7,367 nucleotides of DNA from Ramlibacter sp. (GTDB taxonomy: Bacteria > Pseudomonadota > Gammaproteobacteria > Burkholderiales > Burkholderiaceae): NCBI GenBank assembly GCA_014376915.1, contig JACMQP010000049.1, positions 1-7,367 of the forward strand. Direction: 5' to 3'. Positions within the stretch are counted from its first letter, which is position 1, and each line of letters opens with the position of its first letter. Shown piece by piece: positions 7,347 through 7,367 of this stretch. The notes below the pieces were generated by a model. That model did not search any database, was not told the origin of the DNA, and saw only the letters and a program-made list of their open reading frames with translations. The position numbers and the translations under genes were made by a program.

Positions 7347-7367
7347 TCAGGCGGCCTTCATCAGCTG
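7347..7367 (-). CDS. C-terminal end of a gene upstream of pgi (partial)
   Basis: Read on the minus strand, the last bases give codons for QLMKAA followed by TGA (7349-7347), one base before the pgi ATG. Tight spacing and the shared ribosome site make a real upstream gene likely. In related Burkholderiales I recall transaldolase (tal) next to pgi, which would fit metabolically, but six residues cannot establish identity. Confidence 0.5.
   Translation of the reverse strand, partial: QLMKAA

Overview
The window reads as a high-GC betaproteobacterial chromosome, most likely Burkholderiales in the Comamonadaceae or Leptothrix/Rubrivivax neighbourhood. This rests on recalled resemblance of the GroEL, GroES and Pgi proteins and on the GC-rich codon use; no database search was run, so the genus is open. 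Coding density is near complete. No stretch over 300 bases lacks a gene, and there are no tRNA or rRNA genes, insertion sequences or CRISPR arrays.

Left part (1-2951). The 3' part of an SbmA/YddA-type ABC exporter gene (plus strand) meets, tail to tail, a truncated EamA/DMT-type transporter gene (minus strand); their stop codons share the four bases CTAG. Upstream of the fragment on the minus strand lies a two-gene operon, which is the highlight of the window. It encodes a photoactive yellow protein (PYP) blue-light photoreceptor with every chromophore-pocket residue checked here conserved, coupled by a one-base stop/start overlap to a dedicated 4-coumarate ligase that would activate the p-coumaroyl chromophore. 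The ligase is unusual: its first ~95 residues look like an acyl carrier protein with a DSL phosphopantetheine motif, in place of the usual N-terminal part of an adenylating enzyme.

Middle (2952-5306). A 237-bp divergent intergenic region separates pyp from groES-groEL. It carries a perfect CIRCE operator (HrcA site) overlapping a sigma70-type promoter, plus a near-copy of one CIRCE half-site 33 bp downstream. groEL is followed by a strong hairpin terminator with T-runs on both strands, which can also stop the converging DUF805 transcript.

Right part (5322-7367, minus strand). A small DUF805 membrane protein gene lies downstream of pgi (glucose-6-phosphate isomerase). pgi starts one base after the stop codon of a further gene that runs off the window edge.

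How it fits together: PYP and its ligase form a light-sensing module. The tyrosine ammonia-lyase that normally supplies p-coumarate is not in the window. The chaperonin operon and pgi are housekeeping neighbours. The features most worth testing are the carrier-protein-like domain on the PYP ligase, the lost third gene of the pyp operon, and the shared pyp/groESL control region.
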